Positions 32,825 through 41,578 of a DNA stretch of 64,000 nt are shown in pieces (position 1 is the stretch's first letter; the number at the start of each line of letters is the position of its first letter). Made by a program: the position numbers and the translations under genes. The stretch spans positions 1,612,001 to 1,676,000 of the forward strand of contig OZ255620.1 of assembly GCA_965276665.1 (NCBI GenBank), given 5' to 3'. The DNA is from CAWGJC01 sp965276665. Its GTDB lineage: Bacteria; Pseudomonadota; Alphaproteobacteria; Acetobacterales; Acetobacteraceae. The notes under the pieces are model-generated. The model did no database searches, had not been told where the DNA came from, and worked only from the letters and a program-made list of their open reading frames with translations.

Positions 32825-34131
32825 CAGGAATCCCGGGCGATCGCGTGAAAGAAACTGCCGCTGACCAGGCCTCGCCTGCCGCCGGCCGGCCCGAGCGCAT
32901 TGCCCAGCCCGTCCTGCAGCGAGGCGAACGGCGCATCGCCGCCCGGCTCCGCGGTGGTCGCGTAATGGAATTCGTGGCCGCGCAGCACGCTGCCCGCAGG
33001 GCCGAGCGGCCCATCGGCGAGCAGCGTCGCCATCCGATAGCCGAGCGTCATCCGCCGCCGCGCGAAACTCGTGCTGTGGTCGAGCAATCCCGTCATCCGG
33101 TGCCAACCCCCCTTCGCATCCTGCAAGGCGCGGCCGAGCACCATGTGGCCGCCGCATTCGCCATGCACCGGCGCGCGCGCGGCGAAATTCCGCAATCCGA
33201 TCTGAAAGCGCTCGGCGGCGGCCAGCGCCGGAGCATGCAACTCCGGATAGCCGCCGGGCAGCCAGGCGGCGTCGCAATCCGGCGGCGGCTGCGCGTCGGC
33301 CAACGGCGAGAACGGCACGATCTCCGCCCCCGCGCGGCGCCAGCCGGCGAGCAGATGCGGATAGGCGAAGGTGAAGGCCGCATCGCTCGCCAGCGCGATG
33401 CGCTGCCCGGGCGGCGGCAGCGCCGGACCCTGCGGCACCGCCTCCCGCAACGGCGCGCCGGCCGCCAGAATGGCGTCGAGATCGAGGCGGCCGCCGAGCT
33501 CCGCCAGCCGGTCGAGCAAAGCCGGCAGATGCCCGAGCTCGCGCGCCTGCACGAGACCGAGATGCCGCTCAGGCAGCGCGATTTTTTGCTCGCGCGGCAC
33601 GGCGCCGAACACCGGAATGCCGACATCCGCCATCGCCGCCGCCACGCCATGGCGATGACGCGGGCTGCCGACGCGGTTCAGCACGACGCCCGCGATCCGC
33701 ACATCGGCACGGTGGCTTGCGAAACCCTGCGCGATCACCGCGGCGGATTGCGACTGGCCGCTGACATCCAGCACCAGCAGGACCGGCTGGCGGAGCGCCG
33801 CCGCGAGATCTGCGGCGCTGCCGCTGCGCCCGTCGCGCGTGCCGAGCCCGTCGAACAACCCCATCGCCGCCTCGACGAGCAGGAAGCTCGCCGGCGCGCC
33901 GGCGGCGAGATGGCGCAGCAAAGCGGGCGACATCGCCCAGTTGTCGAGATTGATGCTGTCCGTGCCGCAAGCCGCCTTGTGGAAGGCGGGGTCGATGTAA
34001 TCGGGCCCGGATTTCGCCGCCCGCACCGCAACCCCGCGCCGGGCGAAGGCCGCCAGCAAGGCAAGGGTGACGGTGGTCTTGCCGGCCCCGGACCGGGGTG
34101 CCGCCACGATCAGGCCCCTCGCCTCAGCCAT
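32824..34131 (-). CDS. cobB: cobyrinate a,c-diamide synthase
   Basis: 435 residues. The N-terminal ATPase domain has RSGAGKTT, SGPDYIDPAFH and VEAAMGLFDG. The C-terminal glutamine amidotransferase domain has GGYPELHA and the nucleophile GECGGHMVLG, and YRMATLLA follows. It amidates the a- and c-carboxylates of (hydrogeno)byrinate using glutamine and ATP. The ATG at 34131 is 71 bp divergent from cbiD. Confidence 0.93.
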   Translation of the reverse strand: MAEARGLIVAAPRSGAGKTTVTLALLAAFARRGVAVRAAKSGPDYIDPAFHKAACGTDSINLDNWAMSPALLRHLAAGAPASFLLVEAAMGLFDGLGTRDGRSGSAADLAAALRQPVLLVLDVSGQSQSAAVIAQGFASHRADVRIAGVVLNRVGSPRHRHGVAAAMADVGIPVFGAVPREQKIALPERHLGLVQARELGHLPALLDRLAELGGRLDLDAILAAGAPLREAVPQGPALPPPGQRIALASDAAFTFAYPHLLAGWRRAGAEIVPFSPLADAQPPPDCDAAWLPGGYPELHAPALAAAERFQIGLRNFAARAPVHGECGGHMVLGRALQDAKGGWHRMTGLLDHSTSFARRRMTLGYRMATLLADGPLGPAGSVLRGHEFHYATTAEPGGDAPFASLQDGLGNALGPAGGRRGLVSGSFFHAIARDS

Positions 34132-34201
34132 CCCGCGCTGCCCGCGTGCCCAAAACACGGCGCGCTCCCCGCGCGCGGGGAAACGCGCTAACCTGCCGCC
34201 G

Positions 34202-35275
34202 ATGACCGAATTGCGCCGCGGCTGGACAACCGGCGCCTGCGCCGCCGCCGCGGCCAAGGCGGCCTGGACCGCGCTGCTGACGGGAGATTTCCCCGATCCC
34301 GTGACGCTTCGCCTGCCGCGCGGCGAGACCCCGGAATTTGCGCTCGCGGAGGCCGCGCTCGCCGACGGCATCGCGCGCGCCGCCATCGTCAAGGATGCGG
34401 GCGACGACCCGGACGTGACGCATGGCGCGCTGATCCGCGTCGCGATCCGCCGTGCGCCTCCCGGCAGCGGCGTGCTGTTTCGCGGCGGCCCCGGGATCGG
34501 CACGGTGACCCTGCCCGGCCTGCCGGTCCCCCCCGGCGAGCCAGCGATCAACCCGGCGCCCCGGCAGATGATCCGCGACGCGCTCGCCGAGGCGGGGGGC
34601 GCGCCGGCGGATGCGGAGGTGACGATCTCCGTGCCCGAAGGCGAGACGCTGGCGCTGCGGACGCTCAACCCGCGGCTCGGCATCATCGGCGGCCTGTCGA
34701 TCTTGGGGACGACGGGCGTGGTGGTGCCCTATTCCTGCGCCGCCTGGGTGCACAGCATCCATCGCGGCATCGATGTCGCACGCGCAACCGGGCTCCCCCA
34801 TGTCGCCGGCGCGACCGGCAGCACTTCGGAGGCGGCGGTACGCGCGCATCACGCGCTGCCTGAGCCGGCGCTGATCGAGATGGGGGATTTCGTCGGCGGC
34901 ATGTTGAAATATCTGCGTGCGCACCCGGTGCCACGCGTCACCGTCGCGGGCGGCGTCGCCAAGATGACCAAGCTCGCGCAGGGTCGGCTCGATCTGCATT
35001 CCCGCCGCGGCGAGGTCGATTTCCACGCCCTCGCCGCGCTCGCCCGGGAGCACGGCGCAAACTCGCTTGCCGATGCCGTCGCGAATGCGAACACCGCGGC
35101 GCACGCCTTTGCGCAAGCCGGCGAAGCCGGGATCGCGCTCGGCGATGCGGTGGCGACCCGGGCCTGGATCGTGGCGGCCGACGCGCTGCGCGGCAGTGGC
35201 GCCGCGCTCGACATCCTGCTGTTCGATCGAGAAGGGCGGCTGGTGGGCGAGGCGCCTCCCCGTCACGTTGGCTGA
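34202..35275 (+). CDS. cbiD: CbiD: cobalt-precorrin-5B (C1)-methyltransferase
   Basis: 357 residues. The opening RRGWTTGACAAAAAKAAW and internal GIGTVT, EINPAPR-like AINPAPRQMI, GISILGTTG-like GLSILGTTGVV and VTVAGGVAKMTKLAQG are CbiD signatures. CbiD methylates C1 at ring contraction in the cobalt-early route. Here it lies among cobG, cobN and cobK of the oxygen-dependent, cobalt-late route, where cobF would normally do this job; no cobF is seen. Its last 13 bp overlap the convergent cobM. Confidence 0.92.
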   Translation: MTELRRGWTTGACAAAAAKAAWTALLTGDFPDPVTLRLPRGETPEFALAEAALADGIARAAIVKDAGDDPDVTHGALIRVAIRRAPPGSGVLFRGGPGIGTVTLPGLPVPPGEPAINPAPRQMIRDALAEAGGAPADAEVTISVPEGETLALRTLNPRLGIIGGLSILGTTGVVVPYSCAAWVHSIHRGIDVARATGLPHVAGATGSTSEAAVRAHHALPEPALIEMGDFVGGMLKYLRAHPVPRVTVAGGVAKMTKLAQGRLDLHSRRGEVDFHALAALAREHGANSLADAVANANTAAHAFAQAGEAGIALGDAVATRAWIVAADALRGSGAALDILLFDREGRLVGEAPPRHVG

Positions 35276-36036
35276 CCTCGGGGCTGACTCCGGAAGCGGC
35301 GCACGTAATCCGGGCTGTAGAGCGCGCTGTCGGCGAAATCCGCCGGCGCCAGCGCCGGCCCGACCAGCACCAGCGCGGTGCGCTCGACCGGCGTCCCGGC
35401 CATCAGGGACCGTATTGTCGCGAGCGTGCCGCGCAGCAGGCGCGCATCGGGCCAGCTCACGCGCACCACGATGGCGACCGGGCAGTCCGCGCCATAGAGC
35501 GGCACGAGTGTCTCCACGATCCGGCCGAGCGACTGCACCGCGAGATGGATCGCGAGCGTCGCGCCGGTCGCGCCGAACGCCGCCAGGGATTCGCGCGCCG
35601 GCATCGCCGAGGCCCGACCTGGCATGCGCGTCAGCACGATGCTCTGCGCGACGCCCGGCACGGTCAGCTCCCGCCCGAGTGCTGCTGCGGCGGCGGCAAA
35701 GGCCGGCACGCCCGGCGTGAGCGTATAGGCAATGCCGCGTGCGTCGAGCCGGCGCATCTGCTCGGCGACGGCGCTGTAAAGCGAGAGATCGCCGGAATGC
35801 AGCCGCGCGACATCCTGCCCGGCCGCCTCGGCCGCGACGTATTCCGCCTCGATCGCGTCGAGATCGAGCGGCGCCGTATCGACCAGCCGCGCCCCATGCG
35901 GGCAATGCGCGAGCATCTCGGGCGGCACCAGCGAGCCTGCATAGAGGCAGACCGGGCAGCGCGAAAGAATGTCGCGCCCACGCAGGGTGAGCAGATCCGC
36001 CGCCCCCGGCCCGGCGCCGATGAAATGCACGGTCAT
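35263..36036 (-). CDS. cobM: precorrin-4 C11-methyltransferase
   Basis: 257 residues of the SAM-dependent tetrapyrrole methylase fold: HFIGAGPGAADLLTLRG (SAM loop), CLYAGSLVPPEML, LHSGDLSLYSAVAEQM, TPGVPAF. Adds the C11 methyl to precorrin-4. ATGA coupling with cobE. The 3' end overlaps cbiD by 13 bp on the other strand. Confidence 0.93.
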   Translation of the reverse strand: MTVHFIGAGPGAADLLTLRGRDILSRCPVCLYAGSLVPPEMLAHCPHGARLVDTAPLDLDAIEAEYVAAEAAGQDVARLHSGDLSLYSAVAEQMRRLDARGIAYTLTPGVPAFAAAAAALGRELTVPGVAQSIVLTRMPGRASAMPARESLAAFGATGATLAIHLAVQSLGRIVETLVPLYGADCPVAIVVRVSWPDARLLRGTLATIRSLMAGTPVERTALVLVGPALAPADFADSALYSPDYVRRFRSQPRGQPT

Positions 36037-36404
36037 GGATGTGCCTGCGCCAGCGCGCAGGTCGCGCCGTCGGCCGCGATGCGGGGCAGGATCAGCCGGC
36101 CGCCCGGCCCCGACGCGGCGAGCGCGCAGGCCTCCGCCACCGAGGCCAGCCCGGTCGCGCGCAGCGAGGCGGCGGAGCGCGTCGGGCAGAGTTCCTGCAC
36201 CGAGAGCAGCGCCGCCTGCTCCATCCAGTCGAGCGGCAGGCCGAACGCCGCACCAGCCATCGCCTCTCTCCGGAATGCCGGGAGGGCGAGACGACCCGCC
36301 GCCACCCCGGCCAGTCCCTCCGCACGCCGCAGCAGCGCGAGCAGCACGCCCGGCGCCGTACCCTTCCGGCAGCCGAACCCGGCGATGATCGCGCCCGCGT
36401 TCAT
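36033..36404 (-). CDS. cobE: cobalamin biosynthesis protein CobE (CbiG C-terminal domain)
   Basis: 123 residues matching the stand-alone CbiG_C domain: AIIAGFGCRKGTAPGVLLALL, LALPAFRREAM, QELCPTRSAASLRATGLASVAEACAL. CobE binds precorrin intermediates and is associated with the aerobic pathway. I chose the ATG at 36404 because it forms an ATGA overlap with the cobL stop, the pattern used all along this block; an in-frame ATG six codons earlier exists. Confidence 0.88.
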   Translation of the reverse strand: MNAGAIIAGFGCRKGTAPGVLLALLRRAEGLAGVAAGRLALPAFRREAMAGAAFGLPLDWMEQAALLSVQELCPTRSAASLRATGLASVAEACALAASGPGGRLILPRIAADGATCALAQAHP

Positions 36405-37597
36405 GGCTTCGTCGCCGCCCATTGCGTGACGGTCATCGCCGGCCGGAAGCCGCGGAGCCCGCCGATCCGGTCGAGCCGCTCAATGCCGATGCGGGTGAGC
36501 GTGCCGCCATGCCGGTCGAGCGCGGCGGCGAGCGCGCCGTCCGTCTCCAGCGTCACCGAATTGGCGACCATGCGGCCGCCGGGACGGAGCGCCGCCCAGG
36601 CGGTCTCTATCACGCGCGGATCGCTTGCCCCGCCGCCCAGGAACACCGCGTCCGGGATCGGCAGGCCGGAAAGCGCGTCCGGCGCGCGGCCGCTCATCAC
36701 AGCGAGTTCCGGCACGCCGAGGGCAGCGGCGTTGCGCGCGCAGCGCGCGGCGCGCTCCGGGCGCGGCTCGATCGCGATGGCGCGACTCGCCTGGTGGCGC
36801 AGCATCCATTCGATGCCGATCGAGCCGGCGCCGGCGCCGACATCCCACAGCACGCCTCCCGCCAGCGGCGCCAGGCTCGACAGCGTGACGGCGCGGATCT
36901 CGCGCTTGGTGATCTGCCCGTCATGCTCGAACAGCTCGTCCTCGAGCCCCGCGGCGAGCGGCATCGGACGGGCTTCGGGGCCGGCCCGCACCTCGAGGGC
37001 CACCAGGTTGAGCGGATCGATGTCGTTCTGGCCCGCGAAGTCGCGGATGCGCGCGCGCGGTCCGCCCAACGCTTCCAGCACGCGCATCCGGCTCGGCCCG
37101 AAACCGAGGGCGGCAAGCATGGCCGCGATCGCCGCCGGGGTTTGCGCATCGGCGGAGAGCAGCAGCAGCCGCGCGCCGGGCTGCAGAAACGGACGCAGCC
37201 GCGCCAACGGCCGGCCACAGAAGGAAAGCATGCCGACCTCCTGCATCGGCCAGCCGAGCGCCGCGCAGGCGAGCGAAAACGCCGATGGCGCAGGCAGGCA
37301 AAGAAATTCCTCCGCCGTCACGTGCCGCGTCAGCAGGCTGCCGATGCCGAAGCAGAAGGGATCGCCCGAGGCGAGCACCGCCACCGCCTCACCCCGCCGG
37401 GTGAGGATCTCCGGAAGCGCATCGGTGAGCGGATGCGGCCAGGGATGGCGGATGCCGGCGATCAGCGTCTCGGCGAGAGCCAGGTGCCGCGCCCCGCCAA
37501 AGACATGCGCGGCGCCCGCAAGCAGCGCGCGCGCCGCGCCGGCAAGTCCCGAGACCCCCTCCTCGCCGATGCCCAGGATGCTAAGCCAGGCCGGCAT
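36401..37597 (-). CDS. cobL: precorrin-6Y C5,15-methyltransferase (decarboxylating)
   Basis: 398 residues with two domains. The N-terminal CbiE-like methylase (1-200) has LSILGIGEEGVSGL, LASGDPFCFGIG and GWPMQEVGMLSFCG. The C-terminal CbiT-like domain (215-398) has ITKREIRAVTLSSLAP and DVGAGAGSIGIEWML. It methylates C5 and C15 and removes the C12 acetate carboxyl. Its ATG shares the CATG with the divergent cobK start, so there is no intergenic space and no promoter between them. Confidence 0.93.
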   Translation of the reverse strand: MPAWLSILGIGEEGVSGLAGAARALLAGAAHVFGGARHLALAETLIAGIRHPWPHPLTDALPEILTRRGEAVAVLASGDPFCFGIGSLLTRHVTAEEFLCLPAPSAFSLACAALGWPMQEVGMLSFCGRPLARLRPFLQPGARLLLLSADAQTPAAIAAMLAALGFGPSRMRVLEALGGPRARIRDFAGQNDIDPLNLVALEVRAGPEARPMPLAAGLEDELFEHDGQITKREIRAVTLSSLAPLAGGVLWDVGAGAGSIGIEWMLRHQASRAIAIEPRPERAARCARNAAALGVPELAVMSGRAPDALSGLPIPDAVFLGGGASDPRVIETAWAALRPGGRMVANSVTLETDGALAAALDRHGGTLTRIGIERLDRIGGLRGFRPAMTVTQWAATKP

Positions 37598-38345
37598 GAA
37601 GATTCTCATTCTCGGCGGCAGCACGGAGGCCTCGGCGCTCGCGCGGTTGCTGGCGGCGGATGCACGGTTCGCGCCGGTACTCTCGCTCGCCGGGCGCACC
37701 AGCGCACCGCGTGCTCAGCCGGTCCCGGTGCGGATCGGCGGTTTCGGCGGCGCGACCGGACTCGCGGACTATCTCGGACAGGCAGGCTTCGCCGCGCTGA
37801 TCGACGCCACCCACCCGTATGCCACGCAGATGTCGCGCAACGCGGTGCAGGCGGCCACCGCCGCCGGAATCGCCCTGCTGCGGGTCGAGCGGCCGCCCTG
37901 GCGCGCGATGCCGGGCGATGATTGGCGCGCCGCCGCTGACATGGCGCAAGCCGCATCGCTGCTCGCCGCGGCGCCGCGGCGTGTGCTGCTGACGATCGGC
38001 CAGCAGGATCTGGCGCCGTTCCACGCTCATGCTCATGACTACGTCGTGCGCAGCATCGAGCGCCCTGCGCCGGCTTCGCTGCCAAACGGCGCGCTCTGGC
38101 TCCCGATCGCCTTTCCGCTCACCGAGGAAGCCGAGACAACGCTCCTGACCGAGCAGCGCATCGCGATGATGGTGACGAAGAATTCCGGCGGCGGCGCGAC
38201 GGCGCCGAAACTCGCCGCCTGCCGCGCGCTCGGGCTTCCCGTGGTGATGATCGGGCGGCCGCCCTTGCCGCCGGCGGAGACCGTCGCGGACGCAGCGGCA
38301 GCGCTCGCCTGGCTTGCGCATCAGGCCGCGCTCCGTGGCGCGTAG
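37596..38345 (+). CDS. cobK: precorrin-6A reductase
   Basis: 249 residues: ILILGGSTEASALARLLA, RIGGFGGATGLADYL, LIDATHPYATQMS, LLRVERPPW and MMVTKNSGGGATAPKL, the CobK/CbiJ family. It reduces precorrin-6A with NADPH. Its ATG overlaps the cobL ATG by two bases (CATG) and its 3' end overlaps cobJ by 25 bp. The gene is thus inserted against the grain between two minus-strand cob blocks. Confidence 0.93.
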   Translation: MKILILGGSTEASALARLLAADARFAPVLSLAGRTSAPRAQPVPVRIGGFGGATGLADYLGQAGFAALIDATHPYATQMSRNAVQAATAAGIALLRVERPPWRAMPGDDWRAAADMAQAASLLAAAPRRVLLTIGQQDLAPFHAHAHDYVVRSIERPAPASLPNGALWLPIAFPLTEEAETTLLTEQRIAMMVTKNSGGGATAPKLAACRALGLPVVMIGRPPLPPAETVADAAAALAWLAHQAALRGA

Positions 38346-39073
38346 AGCCAGGTCCCGCCATCCAGCCGGGCGATGCGGCGCGTCGCCGCCGTGCCGATCA
38401 GCACCAGTGTCCGCATGTCGGCCCGCGCCGGATCCGCCTCGGCGAGCGGGGAGAAATCGATCCGCTCGTCCGGCCGGGTGATCGCGGCGGCGAACGCCAC
38501 CGGCACGTCGCCCGGCAGCACGCCGCGCAGCAGGTCGAATGCGGCGCCGAGCCGGCTGGGCCGCGCGCGCGAGGCCGGATTGTAGAGCGCGATCACGAAC
38601 CCCGCCTCGGCAGCGGCCCGCAGACGGCGCTCCACCAGCTCCCATGGCTTGAGGTTGTCCGAGAGCGACAGCACGCAGAAATCATGGCCGAGCGGCGCGC
38701 CGATCCGCGCCGCAGCCGCCAGCATCGCGGAGACGCCCGGCAGCACGCGCAGGTCGAGCGCGCGCCATGTCGGCGGCCCACGATCGATCGCTTCCAGCAC
38801 CGCGCTCGCCATGCCGAACACCCCGGCGTCGCCGCCCGAGACCACCGCGACCTGCGCGCCCGCCTCGGCCATCGAGAGCGCATGACGCGCGCGGTCGAGC
38901 TCGGCGCGGTTGTCGCTGCAATGCCGGCGCTGCCCAGGGCGCGCCGCCACCCGCGCGACATAGGGCGCGTAGCCGACGAGATCCGTGGCCGCCGCGAGCG
39001 CCGCCGCGGCTTCCGGCGTCAGCAGATCGGGGTCGCCCGGCCCGAGCCCGACCACCGCGAGCCAGCCCCTCAT
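38321..39073 (-). CDS. cobJ: precorrin-3B C17-methyltransferase
   Basis: 250 residues: WLAVVGLGPGDPDLLTPEA, VGYAPYVARV, VVSGGDAGVFGMASAVLEA, PGVSAMLAAAARIGAPLGHDF and ALYNPASRAR. It contracts the ring and adds the C17 methyl. ATGA overlap with cobI; 25 bp 3' overlap with convergent cobK. Confidence 0.94.
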   Translation of the reverse strand: MRGWLAVVGLGPGDPDLLTPEAAAALAAATDLVGYAPYVARVAARPGQRRHCSDNRAELDRARHALSMAEAGAQVAVVSGGDAGVFGMASAVLEAIDRGPPTWRALDLRVLPGVSAMLAAAARIGAPLGHDFCVLSLSDNLKPWELVERRLRAAAEAGFVIALYNPASRARPSRLGAAFDLLRGVLPGDVPVAFAAAITRPDERIDFSPLAEADPARADMRTLVLIGTAATRRIARLDGGTWLYAPRSAA

Positions 39074-39810
39074 CGTGCACGGCTCTCCTGCCGACCCGGC
39101 ACCAGCACGAGCGCGAAATAGGGGGCCGGGGCGGCGTCGCGGTCGCGCAACGGGATGATGCGCTCCTCCCGCATGGTGCCGCGCTCGACATAGAGCGCGC
39201 GGTCGAGCATGCCGGCCTCGGCGAGCGCCGCGCGGATCTTCGGCAGGTGCCGGCCGACCTTCATGATCACCACGGCGTCGCAGCCGACAAGGCGCTCGGC
39301 CAGCCGCGCTGCGTCCAGCGTGCCGGGCAGCACGGTCAGGCAGTCATCGCCCTGCGCGACCGGCGTCATCGCCCGCGTCCAGCAGCCGCTCATCGCGGTG
39401 ACGCCGGGCACCACCTCCTGCGGAAAGCCCCCGCGCAGCCGGTCGAACAGATACATCGAGGAGCCGTAGAAGAACGGATCGCCCTCGCAGAGCAGCGCCA
39501 CGTCGCCTTGCGCCAGGCGCGCCGCGAGCGCGCCGGCGCATTCCTCGTAGAACGCGCCCATCCCCGCGAGATAGCGCGGATCGCCCGGCGCGATCTCTGT
39601 GGTGAACGGATAATCGAAGCGCAGCTCGGCGATGCCGGGGCGCAGATGCGGCGCGGCGATGCGGCGCGCATGGCCGAGCTCGCCGCGCTTGGCGAAGAAG
39701 GCGATGGCCGGCACGGTCCCGAGCAGGCGCGCCGCCTTCACCGTGACGAGATCCGGATCACCCGGCCCGAGGCCGAGCGTGTAGAGCGTGCCGGGTCCGC
39801 CCGCGCCCAT
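39070..39810 (-). CDS. cobI: precorrin-2 C20-methyltransferase
   Basis: 246 residues: LYTLGLGPGDPDLVTVKAA, LCEGDPFFYGSSMYLFDRL, VVPGVTAMSGCWTR and VIMKVGRHLPKIRAAL. It adds the C20 methyl to precorrin-2. The ATG at 39810, two bases after the cobH stop, starts the family sequence; a longer in-frame start is antisense noise inside cobH. Confidence 0.93.
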   Translation of the reverse strand: MGAGGPGTLYTLGLGPGDPDLVTVKAARLLGTVPAIAFFAKRGELGHARRIAAPHLRPGIAELRFDYPFTTEIAPGDPRYLAGMGAFYEECAGALAARLAQGDVALLCEGDPFFYGSSMYLFDRLRGGFPQEVVPGVTAMSGCWTRAMTPVAQGDDCLTVLPGTLDAARLAERLVGCDAVVIMKVGRHLPKIRAALAEAGMLDRALYVERGTMREERIIPLRDRDAAPAPYFALVLVPGRQESRAR

Positions 39811-39812
39811 GC

Positions 39813-40436
39813 CTATTCCGCCTCGCTCGCGAGCGCGTTGACCGCCGCCGCCGCCATCGCGCTGCCGCCTTGCCGGCCGCGCACCACCGCCCACGGGATC
39901 AACGCCTGCTCCAGCGCGGCTTTCGATTCCGCCGCGCCGACGAAACCCACCGGCATGCCGATGACCGCCGCCGGCCGCGGCGCGCCGTCATCCAGCATGT
40001 CGAGCAGATGGAACAGCGCGGTCGGCGCGTTGCCGATCGCCACCAGCGCGCCGGCGAGATGCGGCCGCCAGAGCTCGAGCGCCGCTGCCGAGCGCGTGGT
40101 GCCGAGCCGCGCCGCGAGGGAGTGCGTTTCCGCCTCGGCCAGCGTGCAGATCACCGCGTTCTCCGCCGGCAGCCGAGCGCGGGTGACGCCATCGGCGACC
40201 ATCCGCGAATCGCAGAGCACCGGCGCGCCGGCAAGCAGCGCCTCGCGCGCCGCCGCCACGAAGTTTTCCGAAAAACCTAGCGCCGCCGCAACCTCCACCC
40301 GCCCGCTTGCATGGATCACCCGCACCGCGACCCGTGCCTGGTCCGCATCGAAGCGGGCGAGATCGGCCTCGGCGCGGATGGTGGCAAAGGAGCGCGCGTA
40401 GATCGCCGCCCCGTCGCGGAGATAATCCCGGCTCAC
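39813..40436 (-). CDS. cobH: precorrin-8X methylmutase
   Basis: 207 residues, GTG start overlapping the cobG stop (GTGA). The catalytic His42 (RVIHASG), then LCDSRMVADG and GMPVGFVGAAESKAAL are family signatures. It migrates the C11 methyl to C12, giving hydrogenobyrinate. The normal length of about 210 supports the GTG rather than the long open extension. Confidence 0.93.
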   Translation of the reverse strand: MSRDYLRDGAAIYARSFATIRAEADLARFDADQARVAVRVIHASGRVEVAAALGFSENFVAAAREALLAGAPVLCDSRMVADGVTRARLPAENAVICTLAEAETHSLAARLGTTRSAAALELWRPHLAGALVAIGNAPTALFHLLDMLDDGAPRPAAVIGMPVGFVGAAESKAALEQALIPWAVVRGRQGGSAMAAAAVNALASEAE

Positions 40437-41578
40437 GCGCGGTCCAGGATGTCGGCGAGGGACAGGCCGCGCGCTTCCGCCGGGGCGCCGTCCCGCACCA
40501 GCGCGTAGCCGTCCGCCTCGCCCACCAAAGTGAGCGCAGCCGGGCCGGGATGCGCGCACCCTTTCGCGCAGCCGGACACGTGCAGGATGCCGGCGCGCGG
40601 CAAGCCCGCTTCGAGCAATCGCCGCGCATCCGCCCGCGCCGGCACGAACCCGGCGGCGCAATCGGGCGCGCCTGGGCAGGCAACGATGCGCAGCGCAGGA
40701 TCCGCCGGATCGACGATCCCGCCGAGCGCGCGCACCGCCTCTCCGAGCGCGAGCGCGGCACCGACCTCGATGCCGGTCAGCACCAGGCCACGCCAGGGCG
40801 TGACCCGCAGCGTGCCGTCGCCGAACCGCTCCGCCAGCGCCGCGAGCTGGGCGAAAACCCCGACGCCGAGCTCCCCGAACGGCAGGCCTAATCCGAACGC
40901 GCCGCGTTGCGTGCCCGGATAGGCGAGGAAGCCCACCGGCATCGTGTCGCGCCGCGCCGCCGCGGGGAAGGGGTGCGCCGCCAGTCCGGCCGCCGCGAAA
41001 AGTTCCGCCGCGCCGCGCGCCGCCACATGCGCGCGCATCCGCTTGGCGCCACCGGCGAGAAAGCCGCGCAGCAGGCGCCAGGCAGCGTCGGGCGCGTCGC
41101 TCGCCAGCCCGCTTCCGTCAGGCGAGACCAGCACGCGATCCCGTGTCACCCGCACATGCAAATCCCCGCCCATGCCGGCGAGCGGCAGCACCCCGCCGCC
41201 ATCGACGACGAGTCCGAATTTCGCACCCAACCCCGCCGACGCGGCGAGCAGCGCCTCGAGCCCGGCGATCACCGCGGGCAAGTTACTCGGCAAGGAAGGA
41301 TCATCGCCCAGCAAAGGCGGCACCAGCAGCGTGCGTCGCCGCTCGGCCGATGGATCCTCGCTGCCGAGACCCGCTTCCAGCATCGCCACGGCGACTGGCG
41401 CGGGATCCGCCACCCGCAATTGCAGATTGCCACGATTGGTCAGCGCCGCGTCGCCGCACCGCGCGACGGCCCGCGCCTGCGCCGCGGTCAGCACCCCGCG
41501 CGGCGGCTTTATTCTCATCAGCCATGCCTCGGCCGCCCGCATCGGGTCGAACAATCCAGGGCAGGCGCCGCGGATCAC
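40433..41578 (-). CDS. cobG: precorrin-3B synthase (CobG)
   Basis: 381 residues of the nitrite/sulfite-reductase-like fold. RGACPGLFDPM opens the first repeat; TNRGNLQLR and LRVTPWRGLVLTG mark the sirohaem-like face; the [4Fe-4S] cysteines are in ACPGAPDC and SGCAKGCAHPG. CobG is the oxygen-dependent hydroxylase/lactonase that marks the aerobic route. GTG start overlapping the cobN stop (GTGA). Confidence 0.93.
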   Translation of the reverse strand: MIRGACPGLFDPMRAAEAWLMRIKPPRGVLTAAQARAVARCGDAALTNRGNLQLRVADPAPVAVAMLEAGLGSEDPSAERRRTLLVPPLLGDDPSLPSNLPAVIAGLEALLAASAGLGAKFGLVVDGGGVLPLAGMGGDLHVRVTRDRVLVSPDGSGLASDAPDAAWRLLRGFLAGGAKRMRAHVAARGAAELFAAAGLAAHPFPAAARRDTMPVGFLAYPGTQRGAFGLGLPFGELGVGVFAQLAALAERFGDGTLRVTPWRGLVLTGIEVGAALALGEAVRALGGIVDPADPALRIVACPGAPDCAAGFVPARADARRLLEAGLPRAGILHVSGCAKGCAHPGPAALTLVGEADGYALVRDGAPAEARGLSLADILDRA

